Positions 43,859 through 52,670 of a stretch of DNA of 53,445 nucleotides are shown here, in pieces. The DNA lies in assembly GCA_017615615.1 (NCBI GenBank), contig JAFZZW010000013.1, positions 1 to 53,445 of the forward strand. The letters run 5' to 3'. Under the pieces are notes generated by a model. It did not search any database. It saw only the letters and a program-made list of their open reading frames with translations, and had not been told where the DNA came from. The stretch comes from Bacteroidales bacterium (lineage in GTDB: Bacteria > Bacteroidota > Bacteroidia > Bacteroidales > UBA932). The translations under genes and the position numbers were made by a program. How positions within the stretch are numbered: position 1 is the first letter of the stretch; each line of letters starts with the position of its first letter.

Positions 43859-45345
43859 ATCGTCGGGTGGATTGTGTTCTTGCCGCGGTGTATGGCGTAG
43901 CGTGCGCCGTTGATGTAAAGGGTATATGGACGGTTGGTCTTTACAGTCACGACCCCGTCCTCATAGAGTATGTCTGTGACTGTGTTTCCGAAGCTGAGTT
44001 TCTCTATTCCGTGCCTGCAGCTCTGGTGCAGGTTCCAGCGTACGGTGGCCGAAGGGGCGTCGACCTCGTAGAAGCCCAGGACGTTCTCTATGAAGAGCGA
44101 TATGGGACCGAGGGCCGACCAGCCGCAGAAATCGGCCTTGACGCTCTTGACCCTGGTGGACGCGCTGGTAGCCTTGCTGGCAGGCTCCGGCTTTGATGGG
44201 TTGTAGCACTCCCAGATAGTGTGCGGCTCGTACTGCGAATAAGTCTGCCACATATGATCGAGGATGGCTTCCGCGGTGCTGTCGGCCTGCTCGAAAAAGC
44301 CGTACTTTTCGAGAGCCTTGATGCCCATATAGGCCGTCGGGAGCCACATGGAGCCCCTCCAGTAGTTCCCGTCCGGGTCGAAATCGACATCGTCCCGGGC
44401 TACGGACGTCCATGGCACCGCGCCTCCGAGTTTGTCGTCCTGCAGGGCGAACCTGACCATGGCTTCTGCCTGCTCCTGAGATGGGATTTCCGCAAGCATG
44501 GGCCAGAAGGAAGCGGGCGTGAGGATATGCGTTCTGGAAAGGTCTCCCTCCCGTATGTCGTAGTAGCAGCCGTCTTCCTCGTCCCAGTAATACCTGTTCA
44601 CCTTCTCCTTCAGCTCCTCGTACTTGTCTTTGTATTCCTGCTCCACGGCTTTATCCCCGGCAACCCGGGCAAGGCGGGAGATATATAGGGCCGACAGGGC
44701 CTGCTGCGATATGGCATCCACCCAGAACAGCGGCATCTCCCTCTTTCTGGGAGTGTTGTCCATGCCGCTCTGCCAGCTGTTCCAGTTGTAGCCTATGCCC
44801 TTGTATTCTACGGCAATGCCTATGTTGCAAATCGGGAAAGGGAATTTCGTCCCGGGCTTCATGGTGTTGAACAGCTCGAAATGCTTCTGGAGGAACTGCT
44901 TCTCGCTGATCAGCTCCTTGATGTGGGCCTTGTCGCCGGTGAATTTGTAGTAGTCGTTCTCCACCCAGGCAAAGAAAGGGGGATTGTCCGGGTGCCATAC
45001 GCTGAGCGGAGACCCAGCATTCCCGTGAAGGGTGTAATAGAAATTGTCGAGCGTCTGGATGCCTGGGAAAACCTTCGGGGCGTATTTGCAGAACAGGACC
45101 ATGAACTCCGAATCCCAGATCCAGATCGCCTCGTCCCGGAACCCCTCGTCCATGTACAAGGGCTGTGCGAGGCCAGGCTGATATTTGATATGGGCCTTGG
45201 CCTGTTCCCACGCGGTCCGGTAAAAGTCGACGTATTCCGGCCTGGCGTCGAATACGGGAGAAGGAATCCCGGGCTCCTCATTTTCCCCGCACCCTGCGGC
45301 CAGAAGGGTGGAGCTAATCAGCAGCAGTATATGCAGTTTCTTCAT
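43855..45345 (-). CDS. GH63/GH37-like (alpha/alpha)6-barrel glycoside hydrolase, lipoprotein
   Basis: This 496-residue lipoprotein (LLAAGC, Cys19) has an (alpha/alpha)6-barrel with the clan GH-G signatures of GH37 trehalases and GH63 alpha-glucosidases. The conserved loop is SGMDNTPR (193-200) with predicted acid Asp196, and the second catalytic carboxylate is Glu379 in WECYNPSKPEP. Aromatic sugar-contact segments WIWDSEF and NYWRGSMWLPTAY are also typical. Members act on alpha-glucosidic or alpha-mannosidic bonds, so an alpha-linked hexose is a likely target. The start is the ATG at 45345, 2 bp after the HTCS stop; a longer frame upstream lies inside the HTCS gene. The stop overlaps the phosphodiesterase start. 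Confidence 0.82.
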   Translation of the reverse strand: MKKLHILLLISSTLLAAGCGENEEPGIPSPVFDARPEYVDFYRTAWEQAKAHIKYQPGLAQPLYMDEGFRDEAIWIWDSEFMVLFCKYAPKVFPGIQTLDNFYYTLHGNAGSPLSVWHPDNPPFFAWVENDYYKFTGDKAHIKELISEKQFLQKHFELFNTMKPGTKFPFPICNIGIAVEYKGIGYNWNSWQSGMDNTPRKREMPLFWVDAISQQALSALYISRLARVAGDKAVEQEYKDKYEELKEKVNRYYWDEEDGCYYDIREGDLSRTHILTPASFWPMLAEIPSQEQAEAMVRFALQDDKLGGAVPWTSVARDDVDFDPDGNYWRGSMWLPTAYMGIKALEKYGFFEQADSTAEAILDHMWQTYSQYEPHTIWECYNPSKPEPASKATSASTRVKSVKADFCGWSALGPISLFIENVLGFYEVDAPSATVRWNLHQSCRHGIEKLSFGNTVTDILYEDGVVTVKTNRPYTLYINGARYAIHRGKNTIHPTI

Positions 45346-45347
45346 AA

Positions 45348-48300
45348 TCATTTGATATTCCGCCCTTTGGCTACGTTGCGCAGTCTCCACTGGCGCGGCG
45401 TCATGCCGAATTCCCGCTTGAAGCACTCAGAGAAGAAGGAATGGGTGTTGAATCCTACGGCAGACGCCACTTCCTGTACCGATACGGAATCATCCTTCAG
45501 CAGCTCCACGGCCCTGTGCAGGCGGACTTTCATCACATATTCCATCGGCGCGAGCCCGGCATAATCCTTCATTTTCTTGTACAGGGTGGAAGGTGACAGG
45601 CACACGACTTCGGCAAGGTCGTCCAGGGTGATGTTGCGGTGGAGGTTGGCGGAAACATATTCCTGGATGCTTCGGAGGAACTTCTGCTCCTGGGCGGAAA
45701 CCCGGCCGGAAGGCAGTTCTCCGTCAGACGGGAGCGAGGAGATGTAGAATTCGTAAATGCGCTTGCGGTTCTCGATGAGGTTGTCCACGGTGCTGCGCAG
45801 TTTCTTGGGCGAGAACGGCTTCTCCAGATATGCGTCCGCACCGCCTTCGAGGCTTTCCTGCATGAATACGTCCGGCACTTCCGCAGAGAGCAGTATGACC
45901 GGTATATGGCTGGTGGCCAGATTGCTCTTCAGGGCCTTCGTGAGAGCGATTCCGTCCATCTCCGGCATTATCACGTCCGAAACGACCAGGGTGGGAGACG
46001 CGCCAGCCTCTATCTTGTCAAGGGCCTGGCGGCCGTTGGAGGCATACAGAATGTCATACGATTCGCTGAGTATATCCCCAATGACACGTGCCATGTCCTT
46101 GTCGTCCTCGACCACCATTATGGACTTGTCCTTGGTGCTGACGCTGATCGGCCCGGATGGCTGCGAGGCTTCCGAAGACACGGGAATCGTAAAGATGAAC
46201 CTGTTGACGGACAGGTCGTCGTCCATCGTCAGGGAGCCTCCGAGCAGCGACGCGAACTGGCGGCTTGTCGAAAGGCCGAGCCCGGTACCTTCCACGTTGG
46301 CGGAAGCGCTGTCTCCGTATCGGTAGAACGGCTTGAATATCTCTTCGCGTACGTTTTCGGGGAGTACCGGGCCGTCGTTTTCCACGCTCACCACCGCATC
46401 CTGGCCCTTGACGGACAGCACTACGGACGAACGGTGCCCGGAATACTTGAGGGCATTGGAAAGGAGGTTGTCGAAGATGCGGCCGAGGGAGCGGACGTCC
46501 GTTTCGCTGTAAACCGGCACCTCCGGGAGGCTGAGCTCCAAACTCTTTCCTTCCTGCAGGAACATGGGCAGGAAGCGGCGGTGGGCATCCTTGGCTATGC
46601 TCCGGATGTCCAGGAACTCGGGGTGCATCTGGAATGTGGAATCGGTAAGCTTGCGGAAGTCCAGGAGCTCGTTTATGAGAACGGTGAGCTTGAGGGAATT
46701 GCGCCGCATTATGTCCAGATTCTCCTGGACTGCACCGTCCGGAGATGAGGAAAACTTGCGTATCAAGGCCTCCAGCGGTATCTGTACAAGCGAGAGCGGG
46801 GTGCGTATTTCGTGGGCTATGGAGGTGAGGAATTCCATCTTGGATTCCAGCAACTTGCGCTCCTGCTCCCTGGCGGCCTTTGCCTTGGCGCGGCGGTCGG
46901 AGAGTGTGGATATCCCGTAGATGGACAGCAGGAAGAGGACAAGATAAACCAGGAAAGCTCCAGGACTGAGCAGAAGCGGTGGCTGGACCCTCAGCGACAG
47001 CACCGCCTCGGGACTTTCCGCCCCGGAAACCGCAAGCGCCTTTACCTTGAGGTCCCATCTTCCAGGGGACAGGTCATAAACCGTAAAACTGCCGTCCCTG
47101 ACGGGCTGCCATCCGTTGATGCCGTCGATTTTCCAGAACAGTTCTTTGCTTGGGAACCTGCTGTAATCCAGCGGCGACACGTTGACCTCGAAGGAACGGG
47201 CGCTTCTGCCGATGTTGAGGGAAGCGGGACGGAAATAACGGGCCCCGCCCTCCTTCCCTGCGGAAGACAGGATGTGCAAGGATGAGAAGACCGGCGCGAT
47301 TACGGGCTCCGGCGCCTCCGACATCCGCCTGGCGGAGAAAGAGATGAATCCGTCTGACGTACCCGCGTAGAGCGTCCCGTCGGAAGAAATGAAGTTTGAT
47401 GAGTAATTGAAACTGTCTATTCCGAGGGCGTCGATGGGGATCATGGGCAGCTGCCTGCCGTCAGCAGGGTTGAGGATATGCATTCCATGGGCCCCGGTGA
47501 TCCAGAGAAGGTCGCTGCCGCGGGGCCTGGCAATTTTCAGAAGCCTGGTTTCCGCTGCTCCGGCGGGCTGGAAAGAATCGCGGACCGGATTGAATTCCCA
47601 GAGTCCGCCGCCTTCGGATGTGGCAAACACCCGTCCATGCCCGTCCTCTGCGATGTCGGTCAGGATGTTGGATGTTGGAATCTTGTATGTCGAAAGCGAA
47701 TACTCATTATAACGGTATACCTGTCCGCTGATGCTGGCGATCCAGATGTTTCCGTCCGATGTGCAGATGATGCGGGAGACCTGTTCGCAAGGGACGAATA
47801 TCTCGCGGATGAAGCTGCCGTCTGGCTTGTCCCTGCCTACGACGAAACTGTCCTTGCCGCCTATCCAAAGTCTGCCGGACAGGTCGCGACAGAATGAATA
47901 TGCCGATTTTCCGGCTTGCGGATAGGCGGTTCTCTTTCCTGTTCCGGTATCGACAAGTGTTACGGGAAGGTCTTCGTCAATGGTTCCAACCCAAAGTTTG
48001 CCGCCTTCTGCCATGAGGCCTGTTACATTGCGCCCCGGGAAGAACTGCCGTACGGCATGCTCTCCGCCGTTTTTGGGATCCAGGCACAGCAGACCCTGGG
48101 TGTCGGTGCCGATCCAGATCAGTCCGTCCGGAGTCTCGGCAAAATCACGTGCCTTGAAGCGGCCTCCGGCGAAAGAATCGCTGTAGTGCCTGTATTGGAC
48201 TTTGTCCGGAGAAATATGCGCAAGGCCTTCCAGAAGCGTTCCGGCCCATACTCCGCCATTCCCGTCGCCGGAGACGCATCTGATGGAGTTGTCGTGGAAA

Positions 48301-49130
48301 GGACGTATGGTGCGCACAAGGGCAAAAGTGCTGTCCAGCACCTGTATGCCGTCGCGCGCCGCAATCCATGTCTCCCCGTCCGCACAAGAGGCTGCATCCC
48401 TCATTCTGTTGATGAAGGGTAGCGGCGTGAGCTCCCGGTCATTCTTATCGAATGCATATGCCATGCCCTTTTCGACTGAAAGGAAAATATGACTGTCCGT
48501 ACTTGCTATGCGCGAAATGCCGGCGGGAAGGTCCGGTTCGGCGTACAGGCACTCCGGATCGGAGGCTCCGTCGGCGGAGACATACAGCCGCCCGTCGCTT
48601 GAAATGATGTAAACGGCGCCTGAAGGGTCGCAGCTGAGGGCTGTGCCGTCTATGGAGACTGTTGTCACCGTTCCGCTTGACGTCTCGATACGGACAACAT
48701 TCTCCCGCTTGGGTGCAAGCCACACATAACCGCTTTTGCTGCAGCACATCTGACGTGCGGAATAACCATCGAGTCCGGATATTTCAAACAGACGCATCTC
48801 AAGGAGTTTCCTGTCGATGCAATACAGGCCCTCGGAGGTGCCGGCCCACAGGATGCCTGAAGGATCTTCGGCAAGGGAAAACACCACGGGACGCACATGA
48901 TTCTCCGTTCCGGGGAATGACACGTTCATCAAGCTTATTCCGTCGTACAGGTCCAGCCCGGCGTTCGTCCCTATCCAGAGGAAGCCCCTGGAGTCCACCA
49001 GCACGTCGTTTACGCAGTTGTCGCTGAGCCCCGAATGGATGTCCAGTTGCATCGTCTGCCACTGCGCTGCCATGGTGACAGGCCATGGCAGAAGGAGAGC
49101 GAGAAGGAGCAGAAACTTATTATTCAGCAT
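45348..49130 (-). CDS. Hybrid two-component system sensor-regulator (HTCS) of the PUL
   Basis: This 1260-residue one-polypeptide signalling protein senses glycan fragments in the periplasm and activates PUL genes. The order is: signal peptide or first TM segment (1-21); two-propeller ligand sensor made of reg_prop repeats (about 25-630, for example RGFLWIGTNAGLDLYDG and SGILWAGTSEGLYCID); Y_Y_Y domain (about 640-715); TM (about 718-740); HisKA with His773 in SIAHEIRTPLSL; HATPase with NLLSNALKYS (about 888) and GTGLGLS; receiver with Asp1052 (VVSDVIMPEMDG); and AraC-type helix-turn-helix (about 1155-1255, VQEVASAVGFNTHSFFSECFKREFGMTPRQWR). It overlaps the EEP-GH27 gene by 11 bp, so it is cotranscribed with enzymes it probably controls. 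Confidence 0.96.
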   Translation of the reverse strand: MLNNKFLLLLALLLPWPVTMAAQWQTMQLDIHSGLSDNCVNDVLVDSRGFLWIGTNAGLDLYDGISLMNVSFPGTENHVRPVVFSLAEDPSGILWAGTSEGLYCIDRKLLEMRLFEISGLDGYSARQMCCSKSGYVWLAPKRENVVRIETSSGTVTTVSIDGTALSCDPSGAVYIISSDGRLYVSADGASDPECLYAEPDLPAGISRIASTDSHIFLSVEKGMAYAFDKNDRELTPLPFINRMRDAASCADGETWIAARDGIQVLDSTFALVRTIRPFHDNSIRCVSGDGNGGVWAGTLLEGLAHISPDKVQYRHYSDSFAGGRFKARDFAETPDGLIWIGTDTQGLLCLDPKNGGEHAVRQFFPGRNVTGLMAEGGKLWVGTIDEDLPVTLVDTGTGKRTAYPQAGKSAYSFCRDLSGRLWIGGKDSFVVGRDKPDGSFIREIFVPCEQVSRIICTSDGNIWIASISGQVYRYNEYSLSTYKIPTSNILTDIAEDGHGRVFATSEGGGLWEFNPVRDSFQPAGAAETRLLKIARPRGSDLLWITGAHGMHILNPADGRQLPMIPIDALGIDSFNYSSNFISSDGTLYAGTSDGFISFSARRMSEAPEPVIAPVFSSLHILSSAGKEGGARYFRPASLNIGRSARSFEVNVSPLDYSRFPSKELFWKIDGINGWQPVRDGSFTVYDLSPGRWDLKVKALAVSGAESPEAVLSLRVQPPLLLSPGAFLVYLVLFLLSIYGISTLSDRRAKAKAAREQERKLLESKMEFLTSIAHEIRTPLSLVQIPLEALIRKFSSSPDGAVQENLDIMRRNSLKLTVLINELLDFRKLTDSTFQMHPEFLDIRSIAKDAHRRFLPMFLQEGKSLELSLPEVPVYSETDVRSLGRIFDNLLSNALKYSGHRSSVVLSVKGQDAVVSVENDGPVLPENVREEIFKPFYRYGDSASANVEGTGLGLSTSRQFASLLGGSLTMDDDLSVNRFIFTIPVSSEASQPSGPISVSTKDKSIMVVEDDKDMARVIGDILSESYDILYASNGRQALDKIEAGASPTLVVSDVIMPEMDGIALTKALKSNLATSHIPVILLSAEVPDVFMQESLEGGADAYLEKPFSPKKLRSTVDNLIENRKRIYEFYISSLPSDGELPSGRVSAQEQKFLRSIQEYVSANLHRNITLDDLAEVVCLSPSTLYKKMKDYAGLAPMEYVMKVRLHRAVELLKDDSVSVQEVASAVGFNTHSFFSECFKREFGMTPRQWRLRNVAKGRNIK

Positions 49131-51423
49131 AATACTTCACCAGAATAACGCCGTGGGGCTGTATGCAAATATGATCAGGGCAGTCTTTCTGCCGCCAAAG
49201 GTCGCGGCAGGAGCCTGCATTAGGGTGCCCAGCCTTTGCCAGCATCTCCGGGAGGTCGATTTCAACCGCGCGTTCACCCAGGTTGAATATGCCGGCGGCG
49301 CGGGATCCGTCCGACAGGGGACGCCCCCAGATTTGAATCGTTTCGTTTTCCCAAAGGCAGCTGGCCTGCTTGCCCAGAGGGTCCTGGTCGACGGCGATTA
49401 CCTCGTTGTTGCAGAGCAGGTTAAGCGTGAATTCGTCCACGCAGGAGAGGTCTCCGCCGATCATCAGCGGGGCGGCGAGGAGGGCCCACTGCGAGACGTG
49501 GGAATACTGCTCGTCGGCACTGAGCCGGCTGTCGCGAAGTCCCTCACCCCAGCCGACCTTGCCTATTACGAGCATGTCGGGGTCGTTCCAATGCCCGGGG
49601 CCTGAATATGATACGGCCGGGCGCTGCTTGACAAAGCCTATGCGGACGACGCGCTCCCATTTGTCCCACAGGTCTCCCGTAGTGCGCCAGAGGTTGCCGC
49701 CGGCTTCTTCTCCCCAAGTCCAGACGTCTTCAAGGCCATATTGGCAGATGGAATAGACGATATCTCTTGGCTGCTGCAGAAGCGCTTCTTTCATTATGAG
49801 ATAAGGCTTCATGTGTTCTTCCCGCCCTACCGTCGGCATTTCCTTGAGGAGGGAACGGTAGCCGCAGAGGTCGTATTTCAGATAATCCACGCCCCAGGAG
49901 TTCCAGGTGTCGGCATCCTGCCGCTCATGCCCCAGAGAGCCAAGGTATCCTCCGCAGGTGCGGTCGCCGGGCGATGAGTAGATGCCGAGTTTGAGACCGT
50001 TGCCGTGAAGCCAGTCCCCCAGGGCGGCTATGTCCGTGAATCTTTCATTTGGAAGGAGGGTGCCGTCGGCGCTGCGTTCGGCGGATTGCCAGGCGTCGTC
50101 TATGTTGATGTAACTGTATCCAAAATCGGCCAGGCCGCTCTCAATCAGCGCATTGGCAGATGCCTGAACCTTTTCCTGGGAGACCTCAAGGCCCCAGCAG
50201 TTCCAGCTGTTCCATCCCATGGGAGGCGTGAGGGCGATGGTGTCTCCAATCTTGAGAACCATCTTTCCCTTGCCGCATCCGGCTTTGTTCTGTGCCTTCC
50301 AGGTGATGGTATAATCACCGGCTTTCTCAACGCTGCCGCTAACCACTCCGCTGCTGCGGTCGAGTTTAAGCCCCTTGGGAAGACGGCAGGCGCTGAATTT
50401 CATGGGCCGATGCCCGGAGAAGGGGAGGCGGAAATAAATGGGATGGCCGGGGCGGGCTCCCATTACGGCGGGGCCGTTGTAACGCGGCCTGGCGGGAGCT
50501 TTGGGGGTGAGGCAATACTTGCCGGGGCCGCGTGAAAGCTTGAAAAGAACCGGATAATGGTCCGAGATGAATTTCACCTCCGGGCAGTAGTTTGCGTTGT
50601 CTACGACATACTCCAGCGGCTTGCCGGCGCCATAGAAGATATAGTCTATTATGCCTGAGCCCTTCTCCTTTCCCCAGCTGTGGAAGGTCTTCCTGTCGGT
50701 GGATTCCGTCTCCGGGCTGCTGGCGCGGGCGTCCCGGAAATAGCCTTTAAGCGTCTTGATGGCGGATTCTTCAGGAGAATTGTTGAGGTCCCCTACAAGG
50801 AAAACCGGCGAGGTCCTGAAATCAGCCCTGTTAAGACCGGTCAGCTTTTCCATTTCGCACAGGAGTGTCTCCACTTCCTGGTCCGGAAGCTCGGGATTCT
50901 CTTCGACTGACCAGCTGATGTGGGCGGAGAAAAACCAAAACTGTTCGCCGTTTTTATCCTCCAGGTGCAGCCAGGAGGTGATTATAGGATATTTCTGTCC
51001 CTTGCGAAGGGATGCGGTGTCCGCCGGGGTATCGCTCAGCCAGAAGCATCCGTGTCCCAGGAGCTTGAAGCGGGACTTGCGGTACATTACGCCCGTGGAT
51101 TCGTCGGATGTGCGCGCCATCCTGCCGCCGCTCAGCCGCCCCGGGCAATAGATGAACCATTCGTTGCCGAGGTCTTCTTCCAGGTCTGCCGCCTGCGTGC
51201 GGCGCACCTCCTGCAGCCCGGCCACATCTATGTCGTTCTGCTCGAAAAACGCCTTCACGGCAGGCCTCCTGACGCCCCAGGGCTGCCCGCCGAACTTGTA
51301 GTCATACTCCGGCCGGTTGTCGTCCAGGAACCGGACGTTGAAGGACGCGACTGTCAGGCGGTCTTCATCTTGGGCGAAGAGTGACCACGGCAGAAGCAGC
51401 AATAGAGACAATAACGCTTTCAT
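49120..51423 (-). CDS. EEP phosphodiesterase fused to GH27 alpha-galactosidase-like enzyme
   Basis: This 767-residue secreted protein (signal MKALLSLLLLLPWSLFA) joins two complete enzymes. Residues about 22-300 are an EEP domain with Glu72 (GLQEVRR), His168 (FSAHIS), Asp212-x-Asn214 (GDLNNSPEE) and Asp288-His289 (SDHYP). Residues about 305-393 are a linker with an Ig-like/He_PIG segment (LPKGLKLDRSSGVVSGSVEKAGDYTI). Residues about 396-767 are GH27, with PPMGWNSWNCWG, nucleophile Asp518 (YLKYDLCG), acid/base Asp614 (GHWNDPDML) and a C-terminal beta domain. GH27 removes alpha-Gal, alpha-GalNAc or beta-L-arabinopyranose. The frame is continuous with no internal stop, so the fusion is real in this sequence. 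First gene of the PUL, with its own promoter. Confidence 0.9.
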   Translation of the reverse strand: MKALLSLLLLLPWSLFAQDEDRLTVASFNVRFLDDNRPEYDYKFGGQPWGVRRPAVKAFFEQNDIDVAGLQEVRRTQAADLEEDLGNEWFIYCPGRLSGGRMARTSDESTGVMYRKSRFKLLGHGCFWLSDTPADTASLRKGQKYPIITSWLHLEDKNGEQFWFFSAHISWSVEENPELPDQEVETLLCEMEKLTGLNRADFRTSPVFLVGDLNNSPEESAIKTLKGYFRDARASSPETESTDRKTFHSWGKEKGSGIIDYIFYGAGKPLEYVVDNANYCPEVKFISDHYPVLFKLSRGPGKYCLTPKAPARPRYNGPAVMGARPGHPIYFRLPFSGHRPMKFSACRLPKGLKLDRSSGVVSGSVEKAGDYTITWKAQNKAGCGKGKMVLKIGDTIALTPPMGWNSWNCWGLEVSQEKVQASANALIESGLADFGYSYINIDDAWQSAERSADGTLLPNERFTDIAALGDWLHGNGLKLGIYSSPGDRTCGGYLGSLGHERQDADTWNSWGVDYLKYDLCGYRSLLKEMPTVGREEHMKPYLIMKEALLQQPRDIVYSICQYGLEDVWTWGEEAGGNLWRTTGDLWDKWERVVRIGFVKQRPAVSYSGPGHWNDPDMLVIGKVGWGEGLRDSRLSADEQYSHVSQWALLAAPLMIGGDLSCVDEFTLNLLCNNEVIAVDQDPLGKQASCLWENETIQIWGRPLSDGSRAAGIFNLGERAVEIDLPEMLAKAGHPNAGSCRDLWRQKDCPDHICIQPHGVILVKYYAE

Positions 51424-51428
51424 AAATG

Positions 51429-51436
51429 CAAAAATA
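51429..51436 (-). promoter_or_regulatory. Promoter of the EEP-GH27/HTCS transcription unit, leaderless geometry
   Basis: Minus-strand TATTTTTG, an exact TAnnTTTG, ends 5 bp before the ATG at 51423, so the transcript would have almost no 5' leader. Confidence 0.6.
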
Positions 51437-51500
51437 CGCCCGGATGGAACTGACAGTTAGAACGATAATGCCTTTAGTTGCAACAATCTCGCCTTTCCCA

Positions 51501-52616
51501 TCATAATATCATCCACAGCCCGAGAACTGGATCTGACAGTTGAATCCTTTTATCTTCATTAAATACCAGTCCTTTCTCCAGGAGTGCTTTTTTTGTGGCA
51601 ATTGCAGCAGCAGATGATCCCAGTTTATACTTTTTGATTACACCGGAGGAAGAAAAACCATCGTGTATCCCTTCAGACACCGCCAGCAACATTCTCATCT
51701 GGAGAGGAGAAAGACCTTCTGTCCGACTTTCAAACAACGCAGTATTCTGGTCAATCAGCTCTTTTATGCCTTTATCGATATCTTCTTCAGTTACTTTTTT
51801 GTCGGAAAACAGATATACGTACCAGCTTAGTTGCTGTACGTATGAAGAATGATAATCAACAGTCGTACAAATCCTTTCAATCTGTTCATCGGTAATAGTC
51901 TTTCCGGCTGAAGAGAATCTTTTGGAAATGAAGGCTATCCAGTAAGAGAGCGGAATTCTTTTCAAGTATAAGATATCACCGAATTTGTAAAAAGGTTTAG
52001 TCTCGTCATCGAACAAGCCCTCCATCATATGACGCTTACTGCCAAACAGACAGTAGGAAACGTTACTCTGGTGTTGCCATATGGTCCTCAACTCTTTCTG
52101 AAAAGTGAGGCTGTCCTCGTAATCCGCAATCTGCTGGAATTCATCAATGCACACGACAATAGCTGTCTTCTTCTTTTCTGCAATCCGTTGAGGAAGCATA
52201 AGAATATCTTCAATCGATTTATGGTCATCCTCTATGCCAAATCGCAGTTTTAGAGGATTTGCCTGGTCGGGCGACAGATTAACTCCTACATGAATCCTCC
52301 CCAGCAACTTTTGCGCATTTGAAACCAGTTCCTCAAAAGCGGATGAAGTTTGCTTCAGGATGGCATTCCCAAGCGTTTCGCAAAACTCGTATGGGGTTTT
52401 TGTTTTGAATACATCTGCAAATACATAGATTGCACCATTCTTGTCGGATTCTCTGATTACTTTTTTTACCAATGAAGTTTTACCCCATCTTCTTGGCGAG
52501 ATAATAAATGTGTTGATTCCACTCTCAAAGTTTGCCTTAAGTCTGACCGACTCCGCCTCCCTGTCAGTAAACATCTCATCATCAACCGGCTTACCGAAAG
52601 TAAATACTTGATCCAT
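51501..52616 (-). CDS. P-loop ATPase of the archaeal-ATPase (ATPase_2) type
   Basis: This 371-residue protein has an N-terminal segment found in many Bacteroidota ATPases of this type (FTFGKPVDDEMFTDREAE). The P-loop is ISPRRWGKTSLVKK (39-52, with Gly45-Lys46-Thr47), Walker B is VVCIDEFQQI (Asp158-Glu159), and the sensor region is YCLFGSKRHMM. The C-terminal 70 residues look like a winged helix (LSPLQMRMLLAVSEGI, then VIKKYKLGSSAAAIATKKALLEKGLV) that may bind DNA. There is no signal peptide. The gene is clearly richer in A+T and in A/T-ending codons than the PUL beside it, which suggests recent acquisition. Function is unknown; related ATPases are linked to mobile or defence-like islands but none of that is proven here. 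Confidence 0.8.
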   Translation of the reverse strand: MDQVFTFGKPVDDEMFTDREAESVRLKANFESGINTFIISPRRWGKTSLVKKVIRESDKNGAIYVFADVFKTKTPYEFCETLGNAILKQTSSAFEELVSNAQKLLGRIHVGVNLSPDQANPLKLRFGIEDDHKSIEDILMLPQRIAEKKKTAIVVCIDEFQQIADYEDSLTFQKELRTIWQHQSNVSYCLFGSKRHMMEGLFDDETKPFYKFGDILYLKRIPLSYWIAFISKRFSSAGKTITDEQIERICTTVDYHSSYVQQLSWYVYLFSDKKVTEEDIDKGIKELIDQNTALFESRTEGLSPLQMRMLLAVSEGIHDGFSSSGVIKKYKLGSSAAAIATKKALLEKGLVFNEDKRIQLSDPVLGLWMIL

Positions 52617-52639
52617 TGCGCATTAATGTTATTCTTCCG

Positions 52640-52670
52640 CAAATATAAGCATTTATTTAGTAAGAAACAA
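52640..52670 (-). promoter_or_regulatory. Promoter of the ATPase gene
   Basis: On the minus strand TTG (52670-52668) is followed after exactly 20 bp by TATATTTG (52647-52640), an ideal Bacteroidota promoter, 23 bp before the ATG. It overlaps the 15-bp repeat array, whose first unit covers the -33 element. Confidence 0.75.
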
